Origin: Paragorgia papillata
Taxonomy: Eukaryota > Cnidaria > Anthozoa > Scleralcyonacea > Coralliidae
Reading direction: 5' to 3'
DNA length: 64,000 bases
NCBI GenBank assembly: GCA_035771165.1
Contig: JAWNZC010000232.1
Coordinates: 1,635,001 to 1,699,000 of the forward strand
Part shown: positions 22,113 to 32,975 of the stretch, one piece after another
Position numbering within the stretch: the first letter of the stretch is position 1
Layout: every line of letters begins with the position of its first letter
Notes under the pieces: generated by a model
What the model was told of the DNA's origin: nothing
Databases searched by the model: none
What the model saw: only the letters and a program-made list of their open reading frames with translations
Translations under genes and position numbers: made by a program

Positions 22113-23301
22113 TAATCCAAAGAACACAGACCTACCTAAATCCTTCCACGCTTCATTCTTCTCCCAAACGTACATCAGGGGCCCATCGACTGAAACTAGA
22201 CACTTCACGTGAAACTTAACTGCTGTGGTCAGAAATGAGCGGGAAAAAACTTTTGAAACATACTTATGAAACATACCACTAATAACAATGCGTTGTAGCT
22301 GTTGTGGTGGAACACAAAGTATTATGCTCCAAATTAGTCCTCACACAAGTACAACGCGTTCCAAACAATTTTGAAAAATTCCAAAATAGTATTTTTCCGC
22401 AGAATTCAAAGAAAATAACCAAAATACTAAAATTATGTTTTCAAACAATGAAAAAAGGCTTTCTTTGCAAACAAATGCTCACACAATGTAATCGTTTGCG
22501 AAATCTCGTAAAAATAATAAATACTATAGGTTTGTATATAATAAGTATTATAGGGTTGTGGAAATCGAAATATAGTAAGGTTTGAGAACTGCCGAAATTA
22601 TTGAACGTAGATTCTAACGTTTCCACCGAAGGCCCTTCCTCAGAGAGAAACGTTTCTTTCTGACGAAGGGCCTTCGCCCTATCCTTTCACTGTTTGCAAA
22701 ATCTCACAAACATAATAAAGATTATAGGGTGGTCAAATTTTCCGACTACCCTATCCTTTCACTGTTTCCAAAATCGCAGAAAAATAATTAACATCATTAT
22801 GAACTTCCAACTACCTTATATTTGAAGTGCTCCTAAAATTACAGTCGATTTCACGTTACTTTTCACTGAAGTGTACTAGAAACTAAGTAGCCGATCAAAT
22901 GTGTAGTTCACAATGAACCTGTGAACTGCGTAACAAACTAGTGAACTTTGGAACTTGCTTCGGAATACTTCAGTGAAAAGTAACCTTAAATCGATTGTAA
23001 GAAAAATTCACCAAAAAATTGACATTACAAAGTTGTTAGAATTTCTAACAACCCTATGATTACATTAAGATTAATTAAAACTAGAATTTACATGCCGATT
23101 ACATTTAGGGTAAATATAACGGTGAAATTACGAGTGTTAACTATTTTTAAAACCAATCAAAGAAGTTGCTAAAATTGCACCATTCAGAAGCAATTGACCC
23201 ATTCATCCTGGGAAACTAGTTCAGCCCTGTTCAATAAGAAGGCCATGATAGTTTTGTTGCAGTAAGTAAGAGGTTTAGTTTCCCAGGCATTTTGATTGAT
23301 T
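22113..23301. other. Non-coding stretch with a hairpin
   Basis: No gene. At 22616-22680 two opposed copies of gaagggccttcg flanked by aacgttt make a hairpin that resembles Penelope-like termini. A near-duplicate actaccctatcctttcactgttt lies at about 22676 and 22744. An inverted pair around gaagtgtactaga and ggaatacttcagtg (22865-22985) is also visible. Confidence 0.4.
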
Positions 23302-23812
23302 GTACCGCTCACGAGTAAGGTGACATCGACTCGCGCGTCATAGCGAGTACTCGCTTCGGCTCGTTAAGCGCGGGTACTCGCACTTCTAGCGAAACCAAAC
23401 GTTGGCAAATACTCGCAACTCGCTAATCGCGAGCATTGCTAGTCAGTATCACCTATAGGATCAGGAAACTACGGGACATTTATATGAAATAACTAATCAA
23501 AGCAATCAACTTTACTAACTGTAATAAATTTAAACGACGAAGGCTTATACAGGTTTTGTTAGACAGCATTTCAATACATGGCGACGGCTGTAATTGAAGT
23601 ATAATATGCACTGTTATCGCGCGATGAACAACTGATCTAAGTTTGGCTTCAATTGATGGAAATGATCGAGCAATCAAAGACAAGCTGTATGATGATACGT
23701 TACATAGAAACAATGATTAAAGGCACGGCATTTCAATATACATCCATATGTTAAAGAATACTCCCAGTTTGTCGTTAATGGCGTCGCTCCGTCGCTGACA
23801 TTTACTTCCAGT

Positions 23813-24722
23813 TAAACATTCACTTTAAATTTCCATAGTTGACATTTAGTGTGTATCCAAATGTTTGTTTGCTATGACGTTTTGTGGGAATTAACTATAT
23901 AGTTGTATCCGCACTTGTTCTTGAGCAGTGTTTACGTTCTGCTTCAAAAATTATCGAAGCAACGGCGAGTGAGGTCACCGTTGGACTCGCAATAAGTGCA
24001 TGTCTAGTAAGTTTTTCCTCGACTTTTTCCATGCTGCGCGGCTTTACCTCATTTGAATTGAGATGTGTCAAGTCGGCATGTAATATATTCATAACGTATA
24101 GCACGTTCATCACAACAGAATACCAAGCGATCAATTTCGTTTCAGAATTATAGCTGTGACCCGAGCATTCGGTAAAACAAAGACTAGGTGAATTTATCAC
24201 GCTGAAGCCGCAAAGCAATCACGTCAATATCACGTCAACATTTTAATAAATTCACCGAGTCTTTGTTTTACCGAATGCACGCGCTTTAAGATGGTCACAG
24301 CTATAATTCTAAAACGAAATTGATCGCTTGGTATTCTGTTGTGATGAACGTGCTACGGTAAAGCGGCGTCGCATGGAAAAAGTTGCGGAAACATTTACTA
24401 GACATGCACTTAATTATTGCATTATACTGTATATTTGTGGTTTATAAACGAGTTGTTGTCGGTTTTTCTTTTGTTCAACGGGCCTTCGTAATCCCTTTTT
24501 ATATAAAATGCCATGTATTTCGAAATTGTTTTGGCTTTTTTTTCGCGTGCCAAACGATGACCTCATTCGCCGTTGCTTCGATAATTTTCGAAGCAGAAGG
24601 TAAACACTGGATACAACTGTATAGCGTTTTGGTTAATTCCAGCAAAACTTCATAGCAAACGTTCACTTGAATACACACTAAATGCCCACTATGGAAATTT
24701 AATATGGATGTTTAAGGCAACA
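23813..24722. repeat. Nested palindrome inside the composite element
   Basis: Left arm 23813-24200 and right arm 24241-24722 are inverted copies with a loop of about 40 bp. They share tttccatag, the tgtgtat block, gatcgcttggtattctgttg and ctttgttttaccgaatgc. Arm lengths differ because the right arm has an extra piece around 24410-24530. Confidence 0.75.
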
Positions 24723-25847
24723 ATTTATTCAAATAAATTGCGGTTAATGCACAATCACTCTGCACGTGCGTCGTGCCCTCTGGGTGCCTGTAATCAGCTT
24801 TGGAGATAAGCCTCTTGAGCCTCTCATGCAACATACGTAACAAACCAAGTCCCCTCTGAGGACAAAAATATACCGGTATAAAATGGAAAGAATGCAAGAT
24901 AAGTACTCGGTATTATCCCAGTGTTTTCCCCGTATTATTCCATATCATGACTGAGGTGCCCGGCACGCTCTATATTCACGTGTCGGTCCGAAAATCCAGA
25001 GATATAGATTTAACTATCCAATCGCAAAACGCAAAGTATCCTTTCAATGAGCAAAGGTCATTTTGCGCACTACTTAAGCAGCCAAAACGCGCCAAATATT
25101 ATCAGTCTACTGGCAAGTGATCCAAAAACTATCACCCATCCACCACTCGCCTGCTGAAACAAAGCGATAAACATAAATGTGCAAAATATTAGCATAGAAA
25201 AGGCAATCATTAGTTTTTCCCTTACAAAAATCATAAAGACATTTAGCTCTTGTGTTTGCCTAAAGACTTCGAAAACATGCATAGATCATAGGTAATGTGT
25301 ATGTATTCAAAAATTACAAGTTGGAAATAAACTAAATTTTGATGCAGGGAATCGCTGTCCTCCGGACACCTCCTACCCCCACTTAAAAACTTAATCTGGC
25401 TCAGTGCAAAGAAACGTGTCCTGCGCCACTTTTTCTCTCCCTCCCCTACACAGAGTAGCTGGGGTTCCGACTTCCGAGATCAACCCCAGCAGTTGGCGCT
25501 CCCGACTTGGGCACCCCCCCCCCTTACTCTGTGGAGACTCATAGACCTGGTATAATGTCACTTCAAAGCGGGTACACACTCCCTAGCTTGATATTTACCA
25601 GCCAGAGGTTGGCACCCCCACCTCAACGTCTCAACGTCCAGATTTGTGTGATGCCACGATCATAGCTGCTGGACGATCTCCACAGTTAGGTATCCACACT
25701 TCTGGTCCCCCAGATGGATCCTTACCCCGACCCGGGCTTTGTGTCCGTTGGACTAGCTTTTCTCCTGCTTCCTTACTGCCAAATAAGTCTAGTAGTCTTT
25801 TCGCTTCCTTTTTTCGGACCTCATGGTAGACAGAGGAGTGCAGTGCA
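24723..25847. other. Middle of the composite element, no gene recognised
   Basis: The minus-strand frame 25282-25070 is hydrophobic (MIAFSMLIFCTFMFIALF, then LIIFGAFWLLK) and could be two membrane segments, but no family is recognised. The stretch 25380-25800 is less AT-rich, with a C run near 25507, and has no clear frame. Confidence 0.3.
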
Positions 25848-26627
25848 TTAACTGGAAGTAAAGTTTTGTCATTATTCGAAATCTATAATTTGGAAGACAT
25901 GCATGTCAGCGACGGCGCGACGCCATTAACGACAAACTGTGAGTATTCTTTAACATATGCATGTATGTTGAAATGCCGTGCCTTTAATAATTGTTTCTAT
26001 GTATCATATCATCATACAACTTGTCTCTGATTGCTCTGTCACTTCCATCAATTGAAGTCAAACTTAGATTGTTCATAGCGCGATAACAGTGCATATTAAT
26101 ATACTTCAATAACAGCCGTCGCCATCGGACGCTGAAATGTATTGAAATGCTGTCTAACGAAACTTGTATAATTTTTAATTTATTACGTCATAAAGTTGAT
26201 TGCTTTGATTAGTTCTTTCATATAAATGTCCCGTAGTTTCCTGAACCTATAGGTTATACTGACTCGCAATGCTCGCGAGTAGCGAGTATTTGCCAATGTT
26301 TGGTTTCGTTAGAAGTGCGAGTACTCGCGCATAACGAGCCGAAGCGAGTACTCGCTATGACGCGCGAGTACGCGCGAGTACGCGCGAGTACTCGCTACTC
26401 GCAAGTCGATGTTACCTTACTCACGAGCGGTACTGTAGTCTCCCTACTGTGTTGTCTTACAAATAGTTGACACTCATAATTTCACGAACACACTCTCCCT
26501 ATCTTAATGTTCTTAGGAAAATCTAATAAAAATAATCTGATTACAGTACGCTGGACACTAAAATGTATGAATTTGTCAACAATGGCTAAAGAGTACTACT
26601 CTAGCAAGTATTGATATACTTATTCAT

Positions 26628-27217
26628 TCAGCAACATATTCTTTTAAGTGATCTGCGAGCAACAAACTGTTCATCCTCATTCCTAACAAGGCATAACCCA
26701 TTCCTCTCAAGGCCAGAAGCAGCAATAACTCCAGCAACTAAATAAAAGTGAAAGAAAGAGAGAAACACACGTAAGAAACACATTTACAATGTTATTAGTG
26801 AGTGATCAACCCTTCGCGGTTTGCAAATGCTACCCATTGGCACAGTGGTTAGTCAGACATCATCCTGACTGGGTCTCAATAGCTCAGTGATTACGGTGCC
26901 AATGTGTTGATTTGGAGACCTTGGACACGATTCCTCGTTGGGGCAGTATTTATATTATTATCAATACACATTAGGTTTGGCCATAAACCAACAATAAATA
27001 TTTGCAATACAGAAGGCTAAAAAATACCTTGTGGAAAATTTATATCTAATACCCATTCACCTGTGTGACTAAACAGATCCACCAGTTTCTTGCATGCTTC
27101 GATGTCAAAGTATTCAGCTTTCACAGAAATGTGATTCTCAACCACCATGCTTTGTTCAAAGTTGAAGTGTGCATACTAAAAATCCACTGACCGATTCGAC
27201 CATTCCTGTAATGTTAC
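26628..27217 (-). pseudogene. DNA methylase-like C-terminus, two exons
   Basis: Exon 27217-27028 reads NFEQSMVVENHISVKAEYFD, IEACKKLVDLFSHTGEWVLD and ends at AAG|GTATTT. Exon 26737-26628 begins after tttatttag and reads GVIAASGLERNGLCLVRNED, EQFVARRSLKR, then stops. The phases fit (1 + 2). The pattern LVDLF..xGEWVLD followed by a hydrophobic turn and a VxRNEDEQF segment resembles the AdoMet-binding end of N6-adenine/N4-cytosine DNA methylases, including versions found in invertebrate mobile elements. An in-frame TAG precedes YAHFNF in the first exon and the GxG loop is not conserved, so it is probably decayed. The catalytic (D/N)PP(Y/F) part was not found. Confidence 0.42.
26872..26946 (+). 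repeat. tRNA-derived SINE head
   Basis: Shows an A-box-like TAGCTCAGTGATTA about 10 bp in and a B-box-like GGACACGATTCC about 60 bp in, in the spacing of a tRNA promoter, but with poor acceptor pairing. It is read as a SINE or tRNA relic. Confidence 0.5.
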
Positions 27218-27534
27218 CTTTAAAACAAAGAGAACATCACAAATAAGACTTACAGCAATAAACATAGAAACAATGTCTGTAAAACATACTGTATGCAATA
27301 TAAACATTGTGATGGAATTAACTATATTGGATTTACAAGGCGATATGGCCATTGTAAATTTACATAAATATGTATATGTTTCACAATTATTTTAGGAATT
27401 CGACCTATTTAGCTGAGTAGATTGAAGGAAATATTTATGGAAACCACAGCGATTCTGAATTCAGTTGATGAATGCTCCTCAAAAATAGATTTCCTTTGTT
27501 TTCTACAATGAATTATTTATGAGTCCCACAAGTA
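27218..27534. other. Non-coding stretch
   Basis: AT-rich, intron-like. No exon recognised. Confidence 0.3.
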
Positions 27535-27677
27535 TAGACCCCTTGCATGCATAAATTAAAGGGCCAATTTGGAGGGCAAAACAAAATAATGTTCATAAAT
27601 TATTCAATCTGTTGAAAGTCGGAACTTTGAAGTTGTCCTCTAAATTGGTCATTTAATTTATGCATGCAAGGGGTCTA
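27535..27677. mobile_element. 143-bp hairpin MITE
   Basis: Inverted ends TAGACCCCTTGCATGCATAA on both strands. The inverted similarity continues to about 42 bp (attaaagggccaatttggag against ctaaattggtcatttaat). No coding sequence. Confidence 0.8.
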
Positions 27678-28189
27678 TTATTGTACTTCTTTGTTGACAA
27701 TTTGACTTCCAGATCTCTCCCTCAGTTAAATTATATTATATTTCAAAATAATAAGTACTTATTTGATGGGACTGAGTAATATGAAGTGTTATACAGTGTT
27801 ATACATAATAGTTCAGAGATGTCTATCGATTAACTTATAATGTGATTTATAATTATTTTATCATTCTATTAGATAAAGGGAAACATTTTACTAGTTGGCC
27901 ATACCCATGAAGATATTGATGCACTATTTGGGTGTTATTCAAAGCATCTTAAATTACAGGATATTTATACAGTCGATGATTAGTTCTGTTGAACATGATT
28001 TGTTTATATACAGTATGTTTGTACTTTTTGCTTTCTACCATCAACATCAAAACTCTATCTCAAGACTACATTAACCAAGACGATCAGATTTCAACATCTA
28101 TTGATATTCCTAGATTGGTAAACAAGATGTATATAGTGACAATTGTCTAAAATAAAAAATCGTACAGTTCTAAATAAGACGTACCATAT

Positions 28190-28207
28190 ATATATATATA
28201 TATATAT
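28190..28207. repeat. (TA)n microsatellite
   Basis: A pure TA run directly before the retrozyme copies. A second TA run follows at 28693-28716. Confidence 0.9.
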
Positions 28208-28211
28208 AGTT

Positions 28212-28263
28212 CAATCTACAGACACGGTGTTTCGCTGTACAACAGCTCATCAGTGTAGCTTGG
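28212..28263 (-). ncRNA. Hammerhead ribozyme, retrozyme copy 1
   Basis: Minus-strand reading: stem I CTACA/TGTAG with three more pairs beyond one mismatch (CAAG/ATTG); core CTGATGA; stem II GCTG-TTGTA-CAGC; GAAA; stem III CAC-C-GTG; cleavage site GTC just before TGTAG (cut between 28221 and 28220). All conserved core bases are present. Stem III has three pairs and one loop base, so activity is expected mainly as a dimer. Confidence 0.88.
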
Positions 28264-28488
28264 AACAATCTGAATGAATTTCACCAGTTACTTATACACA
28301 TGCGATCGTCGGTGACAACCGCATGTGGGACAGCATCGGTGAAGTACATTCAGATTGCGTGAAGTGCGCATGGGCCCAGAGTGCTCAAACTTCCACAAGG
28401 GTAGTGAGCGTTGCATTATCGCTAATAGATACCCACGGCAACTTCACAGAGTGCTCAACAACACCGAAGTGAAGGAGCGTACATAGTT

Positions 28489-28540
28489 CAATCTACAGAC
28501 ACGGTGTTTCGCTGTACAACAGCTCATCAGTGTAGCTTGG
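28489..28540 (-). ncRNA. Hammerhead ribozyme, retrozyme copy 2
   Basis: The same sequence as copy 1, 277 bp away. The two cleavage sites would release a 277-nt RNA from a transcript of the minus strand. Confidence 0.88.
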
Positions 28541-28716
28541 AACAATCTGAATGAATTTCACCAGTTACTTATACACATGCGATCGTCGGTGACAACCGCA
28601 TGTGGGACAGCATCGGTGAAGTACATTCAGATAGCGTGAAGTGCGCATGGGCCCAGAGTGCTCAAACTTCCACAAGGGTAGTGAGCGTTGCATATATATA
28701 TATATATATATATATA

Positions 28717-28822
28717 ATACTTAATTAATAGTTTTAATTGATGACTGTCCCTGTTACATTATTAAGGCTTTTGAACAGTGTTCAAGTAAGCCACATCCAC
28801 ACATCCAGAGGCCACTGTTCCA
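28717..28822. other. AT-rich link between the retrozyme and the next transposase exon
   Basis: Includes a T-rich lead to a possible acceptor before the 28823 exon piece. Nothing else is seen. Confidence 0.3.
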
Positions 28823-29887
28823 AACAAGATGTACAACATTAAAGAATGGTTAAGCCCCTAAAGTAATGTCCTACACCAGCATGTTCAGCCACACTGCTTC
28901 AAGCTTGTCAAAAATGAAAAGCACGAGGCTGTAATGCACTACATAAGGTGGAGCGGTGAAAGGTGGATGGGCCCTGTTCGACTATTAAAGGTCATTTTCT
29001 TATATTATTGTTTGAATATTATTTGTTAACTACTGTATCTACTGGGAAATTTAAACTCTAGAGAGCAGAGGTGTGCTGTACATTTAAAAATGGAAGGCAA
29101 AGATATCTTATGATTTTTTCTGTGTTTTTCATAGTCAGTACCATTCGACATGCCAGCACTGCTATCTCTAACAGCTGATATCAAAAAGTGGCATTCTGTA
29201 ATGCCAGCATCAGTAAATGAGTGGTGGTAAACCATTCTGGATGGAATTGGTCAGAATCAATGTCATACAACACCTGACACCGATTGCCCACTATATGACC
29301 TGAGGAATCCATTGCAAAGACCAAATATGGATTCAGCAGAAACTGTGGAAATACCATCACAGCTTACACAGTTCAGGGAAAAAGAACCGGCACCTCTTGA
29401 AGAGGTAAAGATGAAATATAAATTATAACACAAATATAACAATATTACCTGTATAGTAAGTATGATTGAGAAAACTGATGATATCTTTTTATTATTATTT
29501 ACCTTTTAGATTTACACTGGTCCATACCAGCCATTAGCTGCTCGCGGTATCCAACAAGATGACCAATATCTTGGTGCACTAGCTCCTGGTGTATTTGTAG
29601 CAGTAAATATAAGTAATTACAGAAAAATGCCAGTTATTGGAAAGGTGCTTGAGGTTTGTGACAATGATTTTAAAATACAATATTGGAAAGGTTCATATGC
29701 AAAGGCTTGACAACCACACATGATAAAGAGCAATAACGAATCAATGTCTTGGATTAATGACTTACCTAAACAGTCAGTAATCTTGTGTGCTTTTGAGCTT
29801 GATGAAAACAACAAAGTCTATGAAAATAGCAGAAAGTTTTTAAAGCGTTGGTATCGAGATGAAGCAAAAAAAGAATGTTTAATTTGA

Positions 29888-30310
29888 GCATGGCATAAAA
29901 ATGATTTAACCTTTATGTTGGCACTATAAGTCTATAATTGTATTTTATAGTTTATTGATGACTTATGCATGAGTTTATACCAACTGCGATCATCCACCAT
30001 CCACAGGCATTTGAGACAAACCAATATTTGAGTACGACAAGAAAGACATTTGAAAAGCTGTTTTGCCGATGATTTTTCAACTTCTTGTACCTACTAATTG
30101 GCTATTTATGTTTTCCACCCACATAGTGAGGCATTTGACCAAACATTTTTGAGAAAGCTAAATTTTCGGGGTTGGCCAGTGGGATGATTGCAGTTGGAAT
30201 TGAATCATAGTTACATTAAGATGTATATATTCATCTACAGTAACATATATACTGTAGTATGTATTAGACACCAATTGGCAATTATATATTGTATTATATC
30301 AAATACTTAC
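29888..30310. other. Non-coding stretch
   Basis: AT-rich sequence after the transposase remnant. No gene recognised. Confidence 0.3.
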
Positions 30311-30478
30311 GAGTTTAACGTTATCGACTTCACTTCCAACGCCCTTAGCGATCGAAAAACTTGTTTCTCCAACAAGGTACAAGCACTCAGTGGGTACAAG
30401 GCACTGATCTCTATAACATGACTGGATAGAGCATCTATTGTTCAACAAGTGATGCCGGAAGTGAGCAGCGGCGGCCAT
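30311..30478 (-). CDS. Candidate first exon, minus strand, unknown protein
   Basis: From the ATG at 30478: MAAAAHFRHHLLNNRCSIQS, then DQCLVPTECLYLVGETSFSI, then KGVGSEVDNVKL, ending at a strong donor CTC|GTAAGT (30310). 56 codons without a stop. It faces the plus-strand candidate exon at 30510 across 31 bp, so the two look divergent from a shared promoter. No family is recognised. Downstream exons could include the methylase-like exons at 27.2-26.6 kb, but nothing ties them. Confidence 0.38.
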
Positions 30479-30509
30479 ATTACTAGGACCCACTTGGTTC
30501 TAAAACAAT
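30479..30509. promoter_or_regulatory. Possible bidirectional promoter
   Basis: A 31-bp gap between two opposed ATGs, bordered by gcggcggccat and aatatggcg; both resemble the ATGGC(G/C) start context, which also fits YY1-type sites. No TATA box. Inferred from layout only. Confidence 0.3.
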
Positions 30510-30593
30510 ATGGCGTACATAGGAGTGGAAAGCGGTTTAACGACGTTTTTCGCCAAATTCGAGAAGTTTGCTAAGATTTACCACCGAATTAAG
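30510..30593 (+). CDS. Candidate first exon, plus strand, unknown protein
   Basis: ATG in good context opens MAYIGVESGLTTFFAKFEKF and AKIYHRIK, then meets AAG|GTTCGT at 30594, a weak donor; the frame would otherwise stop 10 codons later. The inverted repeat that starts at 30613 lies just beyond. Family unknown. Confidence 0.28.
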
Positions 30594-30612
30594 GTTCGTA
30601 ATCTTATTTTAT

Positions 30613-30904
30613 ATAATAGTTAAGTGTTTTAAACTCTTTATTCCTTTTACAAAGGCCTTTTTTTGCGAAAGATACCTGCCTATGTGTTTGCTTCACGAAT
30701 CACGGCATTAACAAAATAGTCGGTAAACAAATGTCTTTCAAGTTCGCATGTGTACTTGTTTCTCTCTTTCTTTTGTAGTATAAACACCATATTATTAAAT
30801 GGTTTACTGTGATGGGTCTCCTTTAAGTTTTGATTGATTTATTGCCGATTATTAAATCCAAATTGGAATTCAAATTTGAAAAACTTTTAGCATAAAACCT
30901 TATA
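30613..30904 (+). repeat. Inverted repeat, left arm (292 bp)
   Basis: Matches 35765-36053 in opposite orientation over its whole length (taagtgttttaaactcttta, tgtttgcttcacgaatcac, ggtttactgtgatggg). The arms are 5.4 kb apart outer to outer, so they may be TIRs of one large element or two MITEs in opposite orientation. Confidence 0.75.
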
Positions 30905-31322
30905 CATGCAATTTATATAACTTAGTAAAAATCTTTAACGTGAACGCATATTAAAATTCAGTGAGATATTAATTATAACTTGTCGTTTTGAATTAGTATT
31001 TTAATTTGGACCCTTGATTTTACTAACTGGTCAATGACTCATTGACTATAAATGGGTGCGACACTCCCATGGACCCATAAATTAGATGCTTGAGTAATAT
31101 AATACACTGTCTATAATCTGCTAGGCTAATGACAAGCCTTGGCATATTGTTTCTAATTTTTAAATAACCAAAGTAAGTTTGTGACACTTCAAACGGTTCA
31201 GTGGTTCACATGGTTTTCTAATCATATTATTTTCAATTTGACTCTTTCAATCACCACTTAGGCAGCATGTGTATTTTTCTATTTGCCAGTTTGCTATATA
31301 AGGGTATACCCTTGCTTATCTA
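30905..31322. other. Non-coding stretch
   Basis: AT-rich. No gene recognised. Ends with the TA (31321-31322) that borders the first 242-bp MITE. Confidence 0.3.
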
Positions 31323-31564
31323 CAATCAATTTCAAAAGTAGTTGGGACACTTGAGCTTTTCTAAATCTACTCGTTCAACATCGTCTATTTTGCGATATGT
31401 ACACAATCCCTCCCTCCCCCTCCCTTTACAATGTTGTCTAATGCAACAAATTAACAATTCCAGCAAAATTCACCGTAAACATGGTATACAACATTGAAAA
31501 GGGGGCCGGGGGACTTGGAAAACCGAAAAGGACGCAAATGTCCCAGGACGTTTGAAAATGATTG
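31323..31564. mobile_element. 242-bp MITE, copy A
   Basis: Ends CAATCAATTTCAAAAGTAG and, inverted, CAATCATTTTCAAACGTCC. Nearly identical to 33915-34156 and related to 15967-16221. TA on the left (31321-31322) but TC on the right. Confidence 0.85.
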
Positions 31565-32652
31565 TCTGAGAAAACATTTTTCGTAAATAGAACATTAGCT
31601 GTTATTTAGTTGGGTTTTTTTTTACAATAATAGCAATAATTGAGTGAAATGTTGACATTTTGTTGGTAACAGAATGGTTATAGGGAGTTTAAAGGCATTT
31701 AGTTGTGTTATATTGCTCCAAAAAAGTTATTGTATTGATTGAGACGTCTTTGCACGAATTATTGAAAACATACTACAATGAAAGTGATCGCCTCATGACA
31801 ATGCAATTGGAAAAGCTTGATTTATCTAAAAAATAATTTAAATTTATTCACAATCAATCGATTACGCATTTCTTTAAGTATGTGGAGAGTTTAACTTATG
31901 CAATATTCCCTTCACTTAAACGGCTTCGCGTTAAAGGGGAATTGAAACGTATTTGTGTTAACCCGAGGTGCGCAGCCTTTCATGTGTTCTGCGCATGTAA
32001 GCGAAAACGCTTTTTGGATAGCGAATATTTTAATAATTTCACAAATGCCATAGAATATGTGCGTTACTCAATTTCACTACGGAAAGCAATATTGTAGAAG
32101 TGACCTTCGATCAAAAAGCACGGAATTTTAGACATTCAATAACACCTAATACAAACAAGTAAATTGCGTAATATATTGAAAATTGTTTTAGGTTTTCATT
32201 AGTATACATATCATGCACGAGAGTAGCAGTATACACAGCGATAACACGTGGAAATAATGGGCTAATTTATTAACAAATGTAACTTGATATTCGCTTGTTA
32301 TTACTAATGCCAGCACTGTGCCCGCACGGTAATCACCACGATACTCACTGATTACCATGGGAATTATTTCGGTAAATCTGTGTTGTTTCACGAAACCTGG
32401 TCACTTCAGCTGTTTGCTAGTGTTACCAGCATTGTGTTGGTTTCTATGAAATGTATTAACTAGTGTTTCATTCACAAAATAGACTTTACGCGGCGACGAT
32501 GCTCACTTCCGTAGCATAAAAGGAGACATAAGATCAAGTTATTTATAGTATATAGCGAGTGTCGTTGTAAAAAACTTATTTTAAAAGCGTCAATTGTAAA
32601 AATGCATTATTACCTTATTCAAACATAACATACTACAAGGAGGGTCTATATA
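31565..32652. other. Non-coding stretch
   Basis: No gene. Short frames at 31882-32097 (plus) and 32188-32391 (minus) have no family signature. Confidence 0.3.
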
Positions 32653-32817
32653 AGATATCATTTTAAATAACAGTCTTCGCCCTATTGCATATTTTTCTGG
32701 TGAGTACCGTTGTGAGTATCCTTGCGAGAAGCGTCGGGATATCAGCAGCACCACAGGGGAGCTAACTGAATTCTGAAATGTCATATTCCCGAGCTAAATG
32801 TTAGAGATTAAGAGGTT
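32653..32817 (+). repeat. 165-bp direct repeat, left copy
   Basis: About 93 percent identical by eye to 33646-33810 (agatatcattt at the start, gattaagaggtt at the end). The two copies flank the recombinase fragment like terminal direct repeats. Confidence 0.85.
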
Positions 32818-32854
32818 TTATTATATGTCTTGCGAGTCCGAACTGACGTATTGA

Positions 32855-32905
32855 ACGCTGATTGGCTAACGTGCGAGTCCGTACTTTACCGTACGGACTC
32901 GGTGT
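32855..32905 (+). promoter_or_regulatory. Possible promoter with hairpin before the recombinase start
   Basis: ATTGG (an inverted CCAAT box, 32861) is followed by a perfect 10-bp hairpin, GAGTCCGTAC (32875-32884) and GTACGGACTC (32891-32900). The recombinase ATG lies 75 bp further on. The role is inferred from position. Confidence 0.3.
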
Positions 32906-32975
32906 ACGGACCCGCACAAAAACAACAAACTACAGCGAAACAATTTGTGAGCAAAATTAAACGAAATAGCGAAAA

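Larger units (their letters stand above)
23302..26433. mobile_element. Composite inverted-repeat element, about 3.1 kb
   Basis: The outer arms 23302-23815 and 25848-26433 are inverted copies over more than 500 bp, from gtaccgctcacgagtaagg at the edge to acttccagttaa inside. Differences are small indels and extra cgcgcgagta units on the right. Weaker inverted similarity (gaaattacgagtgttaacta) extends outside to about 23115 and 26495. A second palindrome fills 23813-24722. The remaining middle (24723-25847) shows no transposase. The long arms suggest a foldback-type or non-autonomous TIR element. Confidence 0.75.
28208..28692 (-). mobile_element. Tandem retrozyme (1.75 units of 277 bp)
   Basis: Unit 28208-28484 is 277 bp. 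A second copy starting at 28485 repeats the first 208 bases with about one difference (gattgcgtg against gatagcgtg). Each unit carries one hammerhead on the minus strand. There is no open frame. Small tandem repeats of a few hundred bases with type I hammerheads that have very short stem III are the defining form of animal retrozymes, which give rise to circular RNAs. Flanking TA runs are also present at the third copy (40250-40438). Confidence 0.8.
27868..29887 (+). pseudogene. DUF7869-type transposase remnant, several exons
   Basis: Successive plus-strand pieces read like the second half of one protein. About 27868-27980: GNILLVGHTHEDIDALFGCY (the VGHTHEDID motif is a hallmark of this family). 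About 28823-28985: MYNIKEWL, QPHCFKLVKNEKHEAVMHYI, RWSGERWMGPVRLLK. About 29140-29405: VPFDMPALLSLTADIKKWHS onward. About 29512-29887: YTGPYQPLAARGIQQDDQYL, PGVFVAVNISNYRKMPVIGK, FKRWY-like end (FLKRWYRDE). Stops interrupt at least three pieces (for example after the SYAKA block near 29708). Two ribozyme repeats lie between the first and second pieces. Family naming is from memory of the motif and should be checked. Confidence 0.5.

Noticed and set aside
22616..22680. Hammerhead ribozyme at CTGACGA plus AGGGC-CTTC-GCCCT stem
   Set aside because: The stem II hairpin is perfect but GAAA is missing after it, and no stem I or cleavage site can be formed.
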